A stretch of 64,000 nt of DNA from Corbicula japonica (taxonomy: Eukaryota; Mollusca; Bivalvia; Venerida; Cyrenidae). A model generated the notes under the pieces. It worked only from the letters and a program-made list of their open reading frames with translations, did not search any database and was not told the origin of the DNA. A program made the translations under genes and the position numbers. Within the stretch, counting starts at the first letter, position 1. Each line of letters begins with the position of its first letter. This document shows, piece by piece, positions 48,188 to 59,989 of the stretch. The stretch is from positions 1,984,001 through 2,048,000 of the forward strand of contig JAZAYU010000010.1 of assembly GCA_038501625.1 (NCBI GenBank), given 5' to 3'.

Positions 48188-48499
48188 TATTGTAGCTGGA
48201 AAACAATTACTTGACAAAATGTATTAAACATATGTGAACAGCAGTTTATTCAGGAATGACTGAAATAAAATTTTCTTTGAAATTTTTCAGAAATGACTTA
48301 CTAACTGTAATATTGCCCAACATTTGATATCAACTATTAAGAAAATTAATGGTATTAGAAGGATGTGTCAGACAACTGGAGGCATCAAACTGTAAGTGTG
48401 TTTTATATGTGCAAGGTTGGAATGCAAGAATCTGGCCTGCAATAACTTTTTAGGTAACAAGGCTATGTAGTGGTCTCACATTTAAACACTTTCCGAAAG

Positions 48500-49746
48500 G
48501 GGCTGTTTCAAAAAAAATGGCTGGAAAAGTGAAAAAATAGTGAAAAATTAAAGTTCGTTCAAATTCGAAACTTGTTATTCTGAAATTTTTGCTTATTGAA
48601 ACTGAGTATAAAACTGAAAGATTTTTGAAATCGGTCAACTGGTTGCTGAGATATTGTCATTTGAAAAATGGCAAGTGAAGTGAAAAAAATGTAAAGAATT
48701 TAAGTTCATAAAAAGTCCAAACTGGTTGGTCCATATGTTTGTACAGTCTTTTCAGTGATCAAAATCAATCAAGTTATACCCATATGTGGCAGAATAAAAA
48801 TTTTATGGAGCTTTATTGACCTATATTAAATAAATCAAAGAATTTTAATTTATGTGCTTAAAATACAAGTAATACAGTTTCTTATTATTTAAATGTGTAT
48901 TTCTGTTAAAATACATGTTGAAGTATCAAATATAGGTGCTTTTGAACTTGTGGTATCGCATAAAGATAAAAAATTCATATTGTTGAAAAAGTGTGTCACA
49001 CTCCTGACAACAACATAAGTGCAGTGTACTCAAAAATGTTTCACTAAGGCCATTCCTGTTTGTCACAATTTAACAAAACATGGCATAGACTTCCAGGAAA
49101 ATACATGCTCTTGTTTTCATGTAAAAGATATGTTGACAGAATATTGCAATATGTGCATAATGTCACACTCCTGACAAATTTAGCTGACATTCCCTGAAGG
49201 GAGCTGCAGACAAATATAATTTCAATAGAGGTGATAATATTATAATTATTGCATCTAGAAACATGGAACTTAATGATACACAAAACATTTCTTATGTACT
49301 ATAAATCTTAAAAGTCCTATAAAGTTTTAAAGCAAAGAGGTATTGATTTTCTTGAGGTATTTTCTAATCTACCACGCTTGACTTAATAGCATATATTTTG
49401 AATACTTTAGGTAAAATATGCTTAATTTTATCATTATTTGATGCCTAATAAATGCACCTTTAACTAAAACAACACTAAAACTTGTCTTTACTCAAGCTTT
49501 TTGTAAAATAATGGTCTGAACAAATGTGATTTTGAAAAGTGTCACACTTTTTTGTCACACTCCTGACATTTTTTGCCCTTTATTTTAGAATATTTTTTTA
49601 ACGGATAGTGCTATTTTGATGAAACTTTACAAATCTTTAAAGGGCATGATGAGACACCTCTGCAAAGCAGGAAAATGTATGTAACTGTTTGTTGTACATT
49701 TTTATAACAGGAAAACCAAAACCAGCCATTTTTTTTGAAACAGCCC
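48500..49746. mobile_element. Unclassified DNA element with 25-bp perfect TIRs
   Basis: The left end GGGCTGTTTCAAAAAAAATG (25 bp to 48524) is perfectly inverted at 49722-49746. AAAG flanks both sides, suggesting a 4-bp target duplication. A 16-bp motif TGTCACACTCCTGACA occurs three times (48994, 49161, 49553). No transposase-length open frame. The superfamily is not assigned. Confidence 0.8.
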
Positions 49747-50341
49747 AAAGACAAGATTTTCCTACCCAATCAAGTATTTGAGATATGATATGATACTTTT
49801 TCTTGCAATGCATTGTCCATTTTACAATTTTGTTTCTAAACCTTTTTGTAATAGATCTATATATTTAATTGTATTGCGACAATAACAGTCAAGTTTTGCA
49901 ATGCATTCTAAATGAAAATCAGACCTGCAACATGTATTTATTATGCAACACCTTAATGCGATACCACCCATGCAATATATTAAATATGTGACAGATTGCA
50001 TTTTATCGTATCTGTATAATGGCTAAACTGTTTCAAACCCTGGTATTTATTCAAATCACAACTAAATGCATTTTTCTGTAAATGACATATTCTGTTAGAA
50101 ATTCTGGCAGAAATGCATGACACAGTCACTTTTCTGCAACTCTTTAACAGCGGTTTCTTAATCTGATAAAAAATGACAATCGTGGCACTCTGCAAAAACA
50201 ACAATGTCAAAATGAATAGCAGAAAGCAAGTCATTATATCAAAATGCTCTCAGCCGCTGTGAATATGTTTTAAACTGACAGAACCATGTTGACATTAATC
50301 GTCCCAGAAAATCATTGCAAAAATACCGATTTCACTTTGTA

Positions 50342-50859
50342 CCGTAAAATTTCTTGTAAACGCCCCTCCCCTAATACATGCCCCCCCTTGCTATCCTTTT
50401 GAAAAAGAATCAGTAAATACTTACCGTATATTCCCTATTAAACGCCCCTCCCCTAATAAACGAGTAAAAGTAAATGAGTGACTAACAATGACATGACAAT
50501 CTTTAATCAGAGTCTCAGCATTAATCCAAATGAATACATTTCATCATTTTGGTGTGAAAAATTTCATTTCAGGTTAAGTTTTTTAAAAATAAGTTATAGG
50601 AAAATGACAAAATTGTTTCCTACGGTTATTTATTAAAAAATAACACAATTATTGAAAACTACATTTTGTCAATAGTTGGTCTCTATTAAATGCCCCCCCT
50701 TTGCAAAATGTAACGCCCCCGGGGGCGTTTAATAGGGAATATACGGTATTTATTATCAAATATCCTTCAGAATCTAATATTCAAATATAATTAATAGTAG
50801 TAATAAGTGACCTTTTCAGAAATGTAATGCCTCAGGGGCGTTTAAAAGTAGTTTCATGG
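50342..50859. mobile_element. CCGTA-ended element with nested relative
   Basis: The outer left end CCGTAAAATTTCTTGTAAAC pairs with the outer right end GGGGCGTTTAAAAGTAGTTT. The copy is interrupted at a TA by the element at 50424-50746 and is related to 47988-48187. Confidence 0.8.
50424..50746. mobile_element. CCGTATATTCCC MITE nested in its relative
   Basis: CCGTATATTCCCTATTAAAC to GTTTAATAGGGAATATACGG is a TIR of over 25 bp, flanked by TA at 50422-50423 and 50747-50748. The arms are nearly identical, so the insertion is young. Confidence 0.9.
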
Positions 50860-52286
50860 AACACAAAAAGAAACTTCCGCAAAATAACAGTTTGGAAACT
50901 CCAATTACTGAATTGATGCCAGCATATCATTCTAAAGTTTAAGAGAAAGTTGCTCACCAAAATGGTTTTGTTTTGGAAATTATCAGTTCAGAATATATCC
51001 TTTCCAAAATCAAAATCTGTCAAAAATGTACTTGATTGAGGCAATTTAAGAGTTACAGTTTATTCTTTTTTCTTTAACAAAGGGAGGTAATTTTCAAAAA
51101 CGGATTTTAAGAAATTTTGTCTCAGTTAACTATAACTGTTTTGATTTTCCTATTTAGCATGCCATAAACCTCTAAATTTGACAGTCAATAAATCTGCTTC
51201 TGACTAATATGAACAAAAAATCAGAAATATAACTAAATATAGCAAACTAAAAATTTACTAGAACTGTGAAAAAAATTTGTTCAAAATATGTAGATGTGTT
51301 CTGTCTGGAGTACTGCTTACTTAATGTTGTTCTCTTTAATCTGTGACTTATCTTGTACATAGGACATTAAACATATGAACAAACAAACATGACAGTATCT
51401 AAAAATCAACCCTGAAAAATAGTTCTATTAAGTAGAGTATTTCTGTAATCTTATCTGAAACAAAAAAAGACCAGGCTCCTGATGTTTAATCTAAATTAAA
51501 TACAATTTTATTAGAATTTCAACTTAGATTTATTCTCTGTGAAATGCATGTCAGACTTTAATGCCACTTTAAATGATCTTTAAACGCAGGTTCTATTAAC
51601 TTCACAATGATTTAATTTGCCAGATTTTGAATTTATGGCCATTGTCTGTGCTGGATGATAATACCGTATGATCAACTAGAATCTTTAAATAATGCAAATT
51701 AATTTTTAATATTTTATGATGCACCAGTTTTTTCTTGTGAAGATTGCTAGTAAAATATTTCATTCATTGTGTTTTGAATGTTAATGCCTCTAAGCTTAAA
51801 CTGAAGGGCAATGCAATACTATTGTAATCAAAGCACTGAAAGCGCTTTAAGCCAGCAGAGTGTAAACTTTATAAAAATGAAATATATTCATAATCTACAA
51901 TGTAACAGCACTTCCAGTAATGTAAGGGCAATACAACACTATTGAGAAGATCAAAAGACAAGCACAGTGTTATCAACATGAATACAATTTAACAAGCTAT
52001 GAATGTATTCCCATATGGTATTCAGCAAATGGAACAAAAGAGCAAAGACAATTTAGCAAAATCATGTATAGACAAAGTTACAGCAATGATATGATATGAA
52101 TCAAGAAGACCTCTGTAGAGAAAAGGTAAGAACAGGTTTGGACCAGAAGACCAGGAGCTATGAAAGCATCCTTGATGCAACAAATGTATTTTTATACTTT
52201 TACAGTTACAGTAAGGCTTAAGGCTGCAAAAAAGGCCATTCCCACAAAAGGAGCAGCAAGTACCATAACAAAACAATATCTTATTC

Positions 52287-52526
52287 TTAACTCTTTCCTC
52301 CATATAATATTATGCCTTTTATCACATGAGCAAACAGTGTAGATCCAAATGAGCCCACACATCCATGCCATCTGATTAGGAACTGCACCATTTGCTTTTT
52401 CGTCAGAAATAACCTAAATAAAAAAGTGAACAGTGTAGATCCAGATCAGATGGCAAAAATTTTCTGACTGATCTGGATCATTGTTTGCCAATACAATAAA
52501 AGTATATCAACAGAGTAATGGGTTAA
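52287..52526 (-). mobile_element. Family A element, first of a tandem pair
   Basis: TTAACTCTTTCCTCCATATA to AGAGTAATGGGTTAA. It shares its final TTAA with the next copy. Confidence 0.88.
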
Positions 52527-52719
52527 CTCTTTCCTCAATATATACGCATATTTACGCATGTGCGACCAGTGTAGATCCAGATCAGCCGGCAAATCGGTGC
52601 CGTCTGATCAGGGTCTGCACTGGTTGTATCTTGGTCAGAAATAATTAAACGAATCAAAAAGTGTACAGTTTTGCTGTTCGCCCATGCAATAAAGGTGTAT
52701 CTATAGAGGACAGGGTTAA
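52523..52719 (-). mobile_element. Family A element, second of a tandem pair
   Basis: TTAACTCTTTCCTCAATATA to GAGGACAGGGTTAA. The second hairpin is deleted down to GTACAGTTTTGCTGTTCGCC. Confidence 0.88.
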
Positions 52720-52930
52720 TGATAGTGAAGAAGTTGTAGAAACAACAGTCTGGGCTACTGGGGAGAAAATATCAACACTACCTGATGATGCACTCCTGCA
52801 ACTCATTGTTTCCAAATTGAAAGATACACAACTTTTCACCAACTGTTTACACAAGGGAATTCCAGCACTATGCAAACAAATTAATTTAATTTTATCCAGG
52901 TGCCTTTTTTCTAATTTCATGCCAGTTTGA
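52717..52930 (+). pseudogene. Possible exon or retrocopy fragment, adenylate-kinase-like
   Basis: An open frame continues out of a family A end and reads VNDSEEVVETTVWATGEKIS then TLPDDALLQLIVSKLKDTQL. GEKI..LPDxxLLxLIxxxL loosely recalls the NMP-binding stretch of adenylate-kinase domains (VPDxxxxxLIxxRL). No glycine-rich P-loop or GWxLDGFP segment follows. The first part of the frame lies in the transposon, so it is at most a fragment. Homology is uncertain. Confidence 0.22.
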
Positions 52931-53087
52931 AAAAAGGAAGCATTTGTAAGATAAAAGTGTAAATACATTATAGTGATGAATTTGAGGATGTCGGAAATGT
53001 TCTGATAATTGTTAGACAGATTTAGATCAATTGCTCAGATAGAACCAAACCTTTTTAGGATGACACCTTGGAACATAGAAGAAATTA

Positions 53088-53250
53088 AACCTTTATTCCA
53101 TATGACTGGTCTCAAATCTTGGTTTTATGATCTTGGGCCCAGATCAGCCTGCACATCCACACACTTTGATCAGTGTCTATACTGTTTGCTTTTTGATTTT
53201 TTAGAGTGATCAAGTTATTTCTGACCAGGAAGAAAACAATGAGGATTCTT
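53088..53250 (+). mobile_element. Family A remnant with family B fragment
   Basis: TTAAACCTTTATTCCATATG leads into a 40-bp family B end (53102-53143, ending ATGATCTTGGGCCC), then CAGATCAGCCTGCACATCCA and the family A spacer. Confidence 0.6.
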
Positions 53251-53317
53251 CACAAAATTCATTCTTACTTAATTAAAAGAAACCTGGATAGCAAGTGTTC
53301 ACCAGGTAGGGAGATTT

Positions 53318-53431
53318 TAAAAGTAAGATCGGAAACCAGTCTCAAATCTCTAGCATTTGATTGGATGAAAAGGAGTCTAGTCATTTGAGATTTGAGACTG
53401 GTCTCCATTCTCAGTTTTATAATCTTGGGCA
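53318..53431. mobile_element. Family B element, shortened centre
   Basis: GATCGGAAACCAGTCTCAAA to TTGAGACTGGTCTCCATTCT; the central CCAAT arm on the right is deleted. Confidence 0.75.
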
Positions 53432-53680
53432 CAGTTAATGCATCTAAAAACTTGATATTTCCATTTATTACTCAATACAGTTACAATGTGAAGTAATAAT
53501 AAGCAATGTAGCATTATTTATCAATTCATCAATTATTATTTGACACATGTAACAATGAATTATAATGATTCAGTAAAATAGTTTGAAGTTTTTGTGTAGC
53601 TACACATGTTACATTAATGAAATATTTTTGTCAAATATTATGGTGACATCATAATCACAATATTTATCAATGGAAGTGTA

Positions 53681-53927
53681 TTAACTTTTTACTCCATATA
53701 ATATATAGGTTCTATTACACGTGCAAACAGTATAGATCCAGATCAGTTGGCACATCTGTGCCATCTGATCAGGATCTTCACTTTTAGCTTCTTGGTCAGC
53801 AATTAACTAATGAATCTAAAAACAAACAGATTAGATCCTTATCAGATTGCATAGATGTGCCAGCTGATCTGGATCTATACTGTTCGCACGTGAGATAAAA
53901 CCATTCATATGGAGTAATAAGGGTTAC
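53681..53927 (-). mobile_element. Family A element, full length
   Basis: TTAACTTTTTACTCCATATA to GGAGTAATAAGGGTTA, both hairpins present. Confidence 0.85.
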
Positions 53928-53955
53928 TCTGGCAGATTAATTCATAAATTAAAAA

Positions 53956-54207
53956 CCCACAGAAGTATAAACTGTTCCACAAGTAAAATTGAGAAAATTG
54001 AAAAACCACAAATACAATCATGAACCTATGAAAATGCTGTTTTTTCCACAAAAGTACCCACAGAAGTATAAACTGTTCCATAAGTAAAATTGAGAAAACT
54101 GAAAAACCACAAATACAATCATGAACCTATGAAAATGCTGTTTTTTTCCACAAAAGTACCCACAGAAGTATAAACTGTTCCGTAAGTAAAATTGAGAAAA
54201 TTGAAAG
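53956..54207. repeat. 101-bp tandem repeat, 2.5 copies
   Basis: The unit starting CCCACAGAAGTATAAACTGT begins at 53956, 54057 and 54159 with over 95 percent identity by eye. Confidence 0.92.
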
Positions 54208-54490
54208 ATAATAACAGCTGTATTACCTTATTTCATTATATTCTTTAATTTAAATAATTATTTTTATTTCCTCCTCTAATATTTAATTTAAAAGCTTTTT
54301 ATATGAGCTTCTCTGGTCAGTGAATAAAGATGCATCATGTAAAGCAATTATTTAGAGTTCAAGAGTAGAGTTCAGTGTCTATGATGCTTTGTACATCACT
54401 CAGGAACTGCATTAGAAATGTACTAAACTTATGTTATGTCAATTTCTTGAATTATTGCATTACACTATTATGAAGATGGGCTCTTAAAGT

Positions 54491-54525
54491 GTGTGTGTGT
54501 GTGTGCATGTGTGTGCGTGTGTGTG
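54491..54525. repeat. (GT)n microsatellite
   Basis: GT dinucleotides with GCAT/GC interruptions. Confidence 0.95.
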
Positions 54526-55034
54526 TTGTAGGGGTGGCTGGTGGAAGCTCCATAATGGAAATATTCCTACCAGAGGTACCTCAAGAATTTTAAAATCTTC
54601 ATGATTTTGTTTTAATTGCTATTTACAAGTGATTTTCAAGAAATATATTCATTGAAAATTGGTAAAAACTAAAGATTTGCCAGTTTTTATTTTATTTTAT
54701 TAAATATACTAAATACAAGATTACCATGGTCATTTAATTGTACTAAGACTCAATGTCAATGATTGCAAAAGTCCATTTCATGCTGTCATAAACTCACCAA
54801 ATTAAAAGTCTAATATGAGACAATAATGCACGGTGATTATTTGCCCAAGGTAATTTTACATCAGCAAATTATGCTAAAATAAAACCTTGGTAAAAAAACG
54901 CAAGTTATTTCACAGTTATGTACCACATTAAGATCTTTAAGGCAATTTTCTACAACCAATAAACTTAAGGGAGTTGGAAAAACTTAGAAATCAAGAACCT
55001 AATATTATATTGTGGGAAGTGTTGCTCTTATAAT

Positions 55035-55100
55035 ACATATTATAAACAAATTATATGTGTTTCTGTCATAACACATATTATAAACAAATTATATAATAAC
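55035..55100. repeat. 38-bp tandem duplication
   Basis: ACATATTATAAACAAATTAT occurs at 55035 and 55073. Confidence 0.8.
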
Positions 55101-55439
55101 ATACAATAACTGTCATTTTCACAAGATAATATTAATTTTCAGAATATTCAAAAACCTACCTCTCTATTTAAACAATATTTGTCACGGCACACATTTTATT
55201 ATGATGACAAAATAATTTTATGAATCCTTCTCATACATTCTGTTCTACAAACATTATTATTATTAATAATAATAAGCAAATTAATTAAAAACAATACCTC
55301 ATAATATCGCTATATATTTCCAACATATTTGCACAGTTGTGAAACAACAGGAGTGGGAAAACAATAATCAATGAAGCAGCAGTAAAAGCCCAGAGTAAAA
55401 ACAGTCAGTAGAATATCCCACAGAAGCTGGTGCAGGGTT

Positions 55440-55640
55440 ATCAAATCATTTCACCACAACAAAAGCAAATCACACAAGCAGAAAGCACTGTCAGTCCAAT
55501 ACTTGCCAGCCAATCAGTGAGAAGCGTTCACCAATAGCAACTTGTAGAGCTCCTCTGGCAAGTGGGCGGAGCTCAGAACAATACTACATTCTCTGACAAT
55601 GAGTAGCGTTCAGCAGCTACCAGCACTCGTTAGGCCAGGC
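55440..55640 (-). promoter_or_regulatory. SoxD: Candidate distal promoter
   Basis: The most promoter-like stretch in the right half. It has a GC box (GTGGGCGGAG, 55562-55571), three CCAAT-type boxes within 60 bp (TCCAATAC, GCCAATCAG, ACCAATAGC) and higher CG content. In SoxD sense the CCAAT boxes lie downstream of the GC box. AAGTGGGCGG is also present in the proposed internal promoter at 10.85 kb. The strand and the target gene are guesses. Confidence 0.3.
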
Positions 55641-56185
55641 ATATTATGCCACATGGGTCTCAGACCTATTGGATTTTATGACAAAACTTGTAAACTTGTA
55701 CACATTAGGATTTCTGAGAAAGTTTTTAATGCATGTCACATGGTATTCAATTATCACTGTGCTTTTCTTTAATCCAATTAAGACATTAACCATTCTTGAT
55801 TGGGTTTAAAACAAACTATTAAAGTGAAGACTTTTGTAACCTAGTAATTACACCCTATCAGGGATGAACGTAAATAAAACAATACTTTCTTATGCCGAAA
55901 CATTGAAAATAGAGTTAAAAAAAAAAGTGAAGCATTTTTTATTTTTGTTTAGGAATTCAGCTGATATTAAAACTGTTTAATGCTATATTTGTTGCTACAT
56001 ATTTGCTTTTCTGTAATATATGACATACAATTTATTTTGCCATTAGGCCAATTTGCAAGAAATTGACTGCATTTCTGTAAGTCTTTTGTTCTGATCATTT
56101 TGTAACTATAATTAAGCCTAGAGCTGCTTGCTTAATTCAAAATGATCTTTCACATCATTCTGTTTGTCTCTATAGAAAACTTCAC

Positions 56186-56334
56186 GGCCCAAGATCATAA
56201 AACTGAGATTGGAGACTGGTGTCTTAAACCTCAAGCATCTGATTGGCTGAAATGACGACAAGTCGCCATTTTAGCCAATCAGATACTTGAGATTTGAGAC
56301 TGGTCTCCAGTGTTAGTTTTATGATCTTGGGCCC
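56186..56334. mobile_element. Family B foldback element, full length
   Basis: GGCCCAAGATCATAAAACTG to AGTTTTATGATCTTGGGCCC, same subfamily as 14909-15056. Confidence 0.9.
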
Positions 56335-56734
56335 AGCAAAATACGATAAAGTTTGGAAAAAAAACATTTCAGATGGTAATCTTGAAAACAATAATTGACT
56401 GATGATTTCATTGATACCCATTACTACTACCTCCTTGAATCTTATCATTTAGCTGAACAGTAAACATGTCTGCTGCAGTATGTATCTCCCTGTGTATCTA
56501 CAAGATCAGGATACACATCTACTGTTCTATCTCTTGTCCAGATTCTATCTTAATGGTCAATCTAACATTTCAAGTGGTCAAGCTCTTGTTTTGACCACTT
56601 TGGTCAAGTGTCTGACACTTGTTATTGGTCAGTATCTTATCATGTCCAGAAGTAAACTAAACAGCCACTTGTTTCCTCGTTAAGAAAAATGTCTTTTGAC
56701 ACTCAATTGTTTATAGTTACACTTACAGATCTCT

Positions 56735-56938
56735 TTAACCCTTTCCTCCATAGATACACCTTTATTGCCTAGGCGAACAGTTTAGATCCAGATCAGCTGG
56801 CACATCCTTGCCATCTGATCAGGATCTAAACTGTTCGCTCTATGATTTGTCAGGTTATTTCTGACCAAAATGCAACCAGTGCAGATCCTGATCAGACGGC
56901 ACTGCGTAAAAATGCGTATTTATGGAAGAAAGGGTTAA
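56735..56938 (+). mobile_element. Family A element, hairpin 2 half deleted
   Basis: TTAACCCTTTCCTCCATAGA to GGAAGAAAGGGTTAA. After CAGATCCTGATCAGACGGCA the sequence jumps to CTGCGTAAAAATGCG. Confidence 0.9.
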
Positions 56939-58012
56939 ATGACATAGAGGTAAAAAAGCAAATGATAAAAATGATTAAATCTGTTTGTATCAAATCACAA
57001 AAAACTCACGTAATTAGTCATTAACAAACACAACTTGTTAATTTTGAGTTCACTGAAATATGCTCCATTAAAAATGGGACCCTGCAGTTCTGTTTTACCA
57101 ATAGAGAAACAGGTGCTTCACCATTATTTTCATGTTTGAAAACATATAAATTGAAATTACATTAATTTATAATATTGTTATATATCTTAAAGCATGTTCC
57201 AACAGCTATAACATGTGCAGCCAATTATGGTCTCAATAATATTTACAAAATGTTTGTATTTTTTTAACTTTTAAGTTTCCTACAAATATATTATCTTTGT
57301 TTTTGCTTCATTCACTGGAACTCTTCTTCACTTCATTTTATTGAACATGACTTAACAAGTGTGCATCATCAATATTGTGTATGTGTTTTTTATTTTGTTC
57401 AGATTTCTGTTTGCATTTCAAATACCATCCCAAGGGCATAGTTCCAATTTTTTTGTTCATTGTTCCACGGGAAATCAAACTTATTGATATGTTAACCAGA
57501 AATAAAAACACCACACTCCCTCAAAATTCCCAGACTATCTCACCTATGCTAATTTTCTTCCATTATTGTAACAGATTTAGATTATACCCATGAAATCAGA
57601 TAGATTCTATTATTTTCCAAAACAAAAGCTTCCTGTTTGAATATTAACAGAATTAGCATCAAAAGAATACTAAGGAGATTTCTGTGATTTTAGTTAATTT
57701 TAAACTTTTGATCGCCTATGTGCTCAATAATATAAAAACCTATAATTAAAATCATATGCTCTGTTATATATGTTTGTGATGAACACCAAAAACAAACAAC
57801 TGAAATTTAAAGCATTTTTTTAACAAATCCATTATAATTATACGAAATTAAGTTACACCGTGGAACTAAGTTACATCATTATTTCTTCTTGTTATGTTAC
57901 AGAACAAACAGATAATTCAATTTTTAAATTTTTCAACCAGACATCAGTTTTGCCAAACATAATTTGGTTATTTGGTTTAACAGAAAAAAAACACAACCAA
58001 AATTTATCCTTC

Positions 58013-58335
58013 AGAACCATTGGTAGTCATAAAACAACAGAAAGCAAATATGCAACATCTTCTTTTCAGGATGGCAACAAATTACAGAGAACCATTGGTA
58101 GTCATACAACAGAAATCAGGACGACACTTTGTTCCTCAAAAAACCATTCAAGTCATAAAACAAAAGAAAAACATGCAATATCAACTATTAAGGGTGACAC
58201 AAAATAAGACTTTTTTGTTCCATAGAGAACCATTGCTAGTCATCAAACAGCAGTAAACAAACATGCAATGTCAATTTCTTTTCAGGATGACAAGGAGTTC
58301 CACAGAAAACTGTTGGAAGTTATAAAACAACAAAA
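58013..58335. repeat. Degenerate tandem repeat (50-85 bp)
   Basis: Variants of AGAACCATTGGTAGTCATAA recur at about 58013, 58088, 58140, 58225 and 58303. Two overlapping plus-strand open frames here are due to the repeat. Confidence 0.6.
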
Positions 58336-58651
58336 ACCTCTGTACATTATTTGAACCAGCCTCTTTTGTTGACAAGGGCATAGCAAATGCCACTTTATGA
58401 GGACACAGTGCTCCAGTTTTCCAGTGGAACACCATCAGCATCTCTATTTGATTTAGACTGATCAGCAACTGATGTTGACAGACCTGGCCACAGATAAACC
58501 TTAATTACCATTATCTTTCACTTCAATAACAATACAAGCATTGTGCACTGATTGGTGGCACCAGTTACCAGAGCACCTGTTGGTGGCTAGTTAACTTGAT
58601 AGCTGCTTCCTTGGTGTACATATTACAGCCAATGTCATGGCCACATGAGAT

Positions 58652-58935
58652 GGGGCGTCCGTGGCCGAGTGGTTAAGGTTTCCGACTGACAATCACTTGC
58701 CCTTCACCGCTGTGAGTTCGAGACCTACCAGGGTCAAGATCTTACATGTGAGGAAGCTAACCAGCTAGCTTGCGGAACGTCGGTGGTTCTACCCAGGTGC
58801 CCGCTCGGGCCTGAAAATTGCCCGGAGGGGCACCTGGGGTCTTCCTCCACCATGGAAAGCTAGTATGTCCACACCATAATGTCCTCGTTCAAAGGCGGGA
58901 GGGACATAAAACTGGGAAGTAACAACAACAACAAC
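58652..58935 (+). mobile_element. tRNA-derived SINE, intact
   Basis: It begins with a tRNA-like head containing an RNA polymerase III A box (TGGCCGAGTGG, 58662-58672) and B box (GTTCGAGAC, 58716-58724). A GC-rich body with an inverted pair (AGGTGCCC / GGGCACCT) follows, then an (AAC)n tail. A perfect 13-bp target duplication GGCCACATGAGAT flanks it (58639-58651 and 58936-58948). The head resembles a class II tRNA (Ser/Leu type). It may belong to the metazoan/bivalve SINE groups, but I cannot test this. Confidence 0.92.
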
Positions 58936-59989
58936 GGCCACATGAGATATTTACTTTAAGAAAGTGGGAGATTTTGAAAAAATAAAAGATAAAGAAGGAA
59001 ACTAAGCTTAAAAAGATAGTAAATTGATTTTAAATCTGGTGTTTCAGGTTCCAAAACAAGACATTTAAAACTGAAATGATTTCTTATTCTTATTTACCCT
59101 TTTGTCTACCAGGAAAGCTTTGTTTGAGCTAAAATATATTAGAAATGCAGCATAACCTTTCTGTCACAATATTTTATCCCAAATCCAAAACCAAACCACT
59201 TGACTGCCAGGTTTAGAGTGCATTAGTTGCAGGTTTCAAACTCACAGGGTTGTGAGTCGTAACTTGTTTAATTTACAGACTCTGCAGTTAATATTATTAT
59301 ATTAACACTAATAAAAGTCAACCTGCTGGTTGACATTGGAAATCAGTTTTTAACTGGTTGGATAAATGTGTCCTGCTAATTGAATCTTGGGAACAAACTA
59401 ACCTTTCCTTGAAGACACAATTTTTACTTCACACTTTGGAAAAAAAAATCAACCTAAATCAAATCAAGATTGTTCACAAAAATTGCAAGAAACAGTTGGC
59501 ACAGAGTGAGGCACGTGCTCAGCACCAGGTGAACACTATTTTGATCTATCTGACATTGTTAGCATATTTTACACCAATCTGCTGATTGTTTCAGCAATAA
59601 CAACACATTACAGTCGGCCCAAATGGCATTGTTTTCATATTTCACTACCTTCTCTGATAATGCACTAGATGCAAAGTAGATAAACAGTGGCCAAACCCTG
59701 CAGGAACATTTAGAATCGGATTCCTGACTGTCTAAATTACTAGAAACTGGTAATCCGAGAGACAATGATTTCTTCTTCTGACATGCAATTAGAATTGCTT
59801 AATTCTTATAAGTGTAAATGAATTAACAGCATGGGGTGTATATTTATGCAGTTATTCTGCAAAACAAGAGGTGCAGAAGTACTTTGTGTTTAATCAATTC
59901 TTCCTGAAATTTTGCAATCTTCAGCCTCTTCGAAGTCATACTGTCATGCAATAACAAATTTATTAGTATTATAAGAGTATGAATATATT

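Noticed and set aside
52654..52968. 104-codon minus-strand open frame
   Set aside because: Partly inside a family A element and opposite the plus-strand candidate; no recognisable motif.
57860..58256. Two overlapping plus-strand open frames
   Set aside because: They span the degenerate tandem repeat and change frame between repeat units, as expected of noncoding repeats.
58652..58740. Functional tRNA gene
   Set aside because: A and B boxes are present, but the sequence continues into a SINE body with an (AAC)n tail and target duplication, so it is a retroelement.
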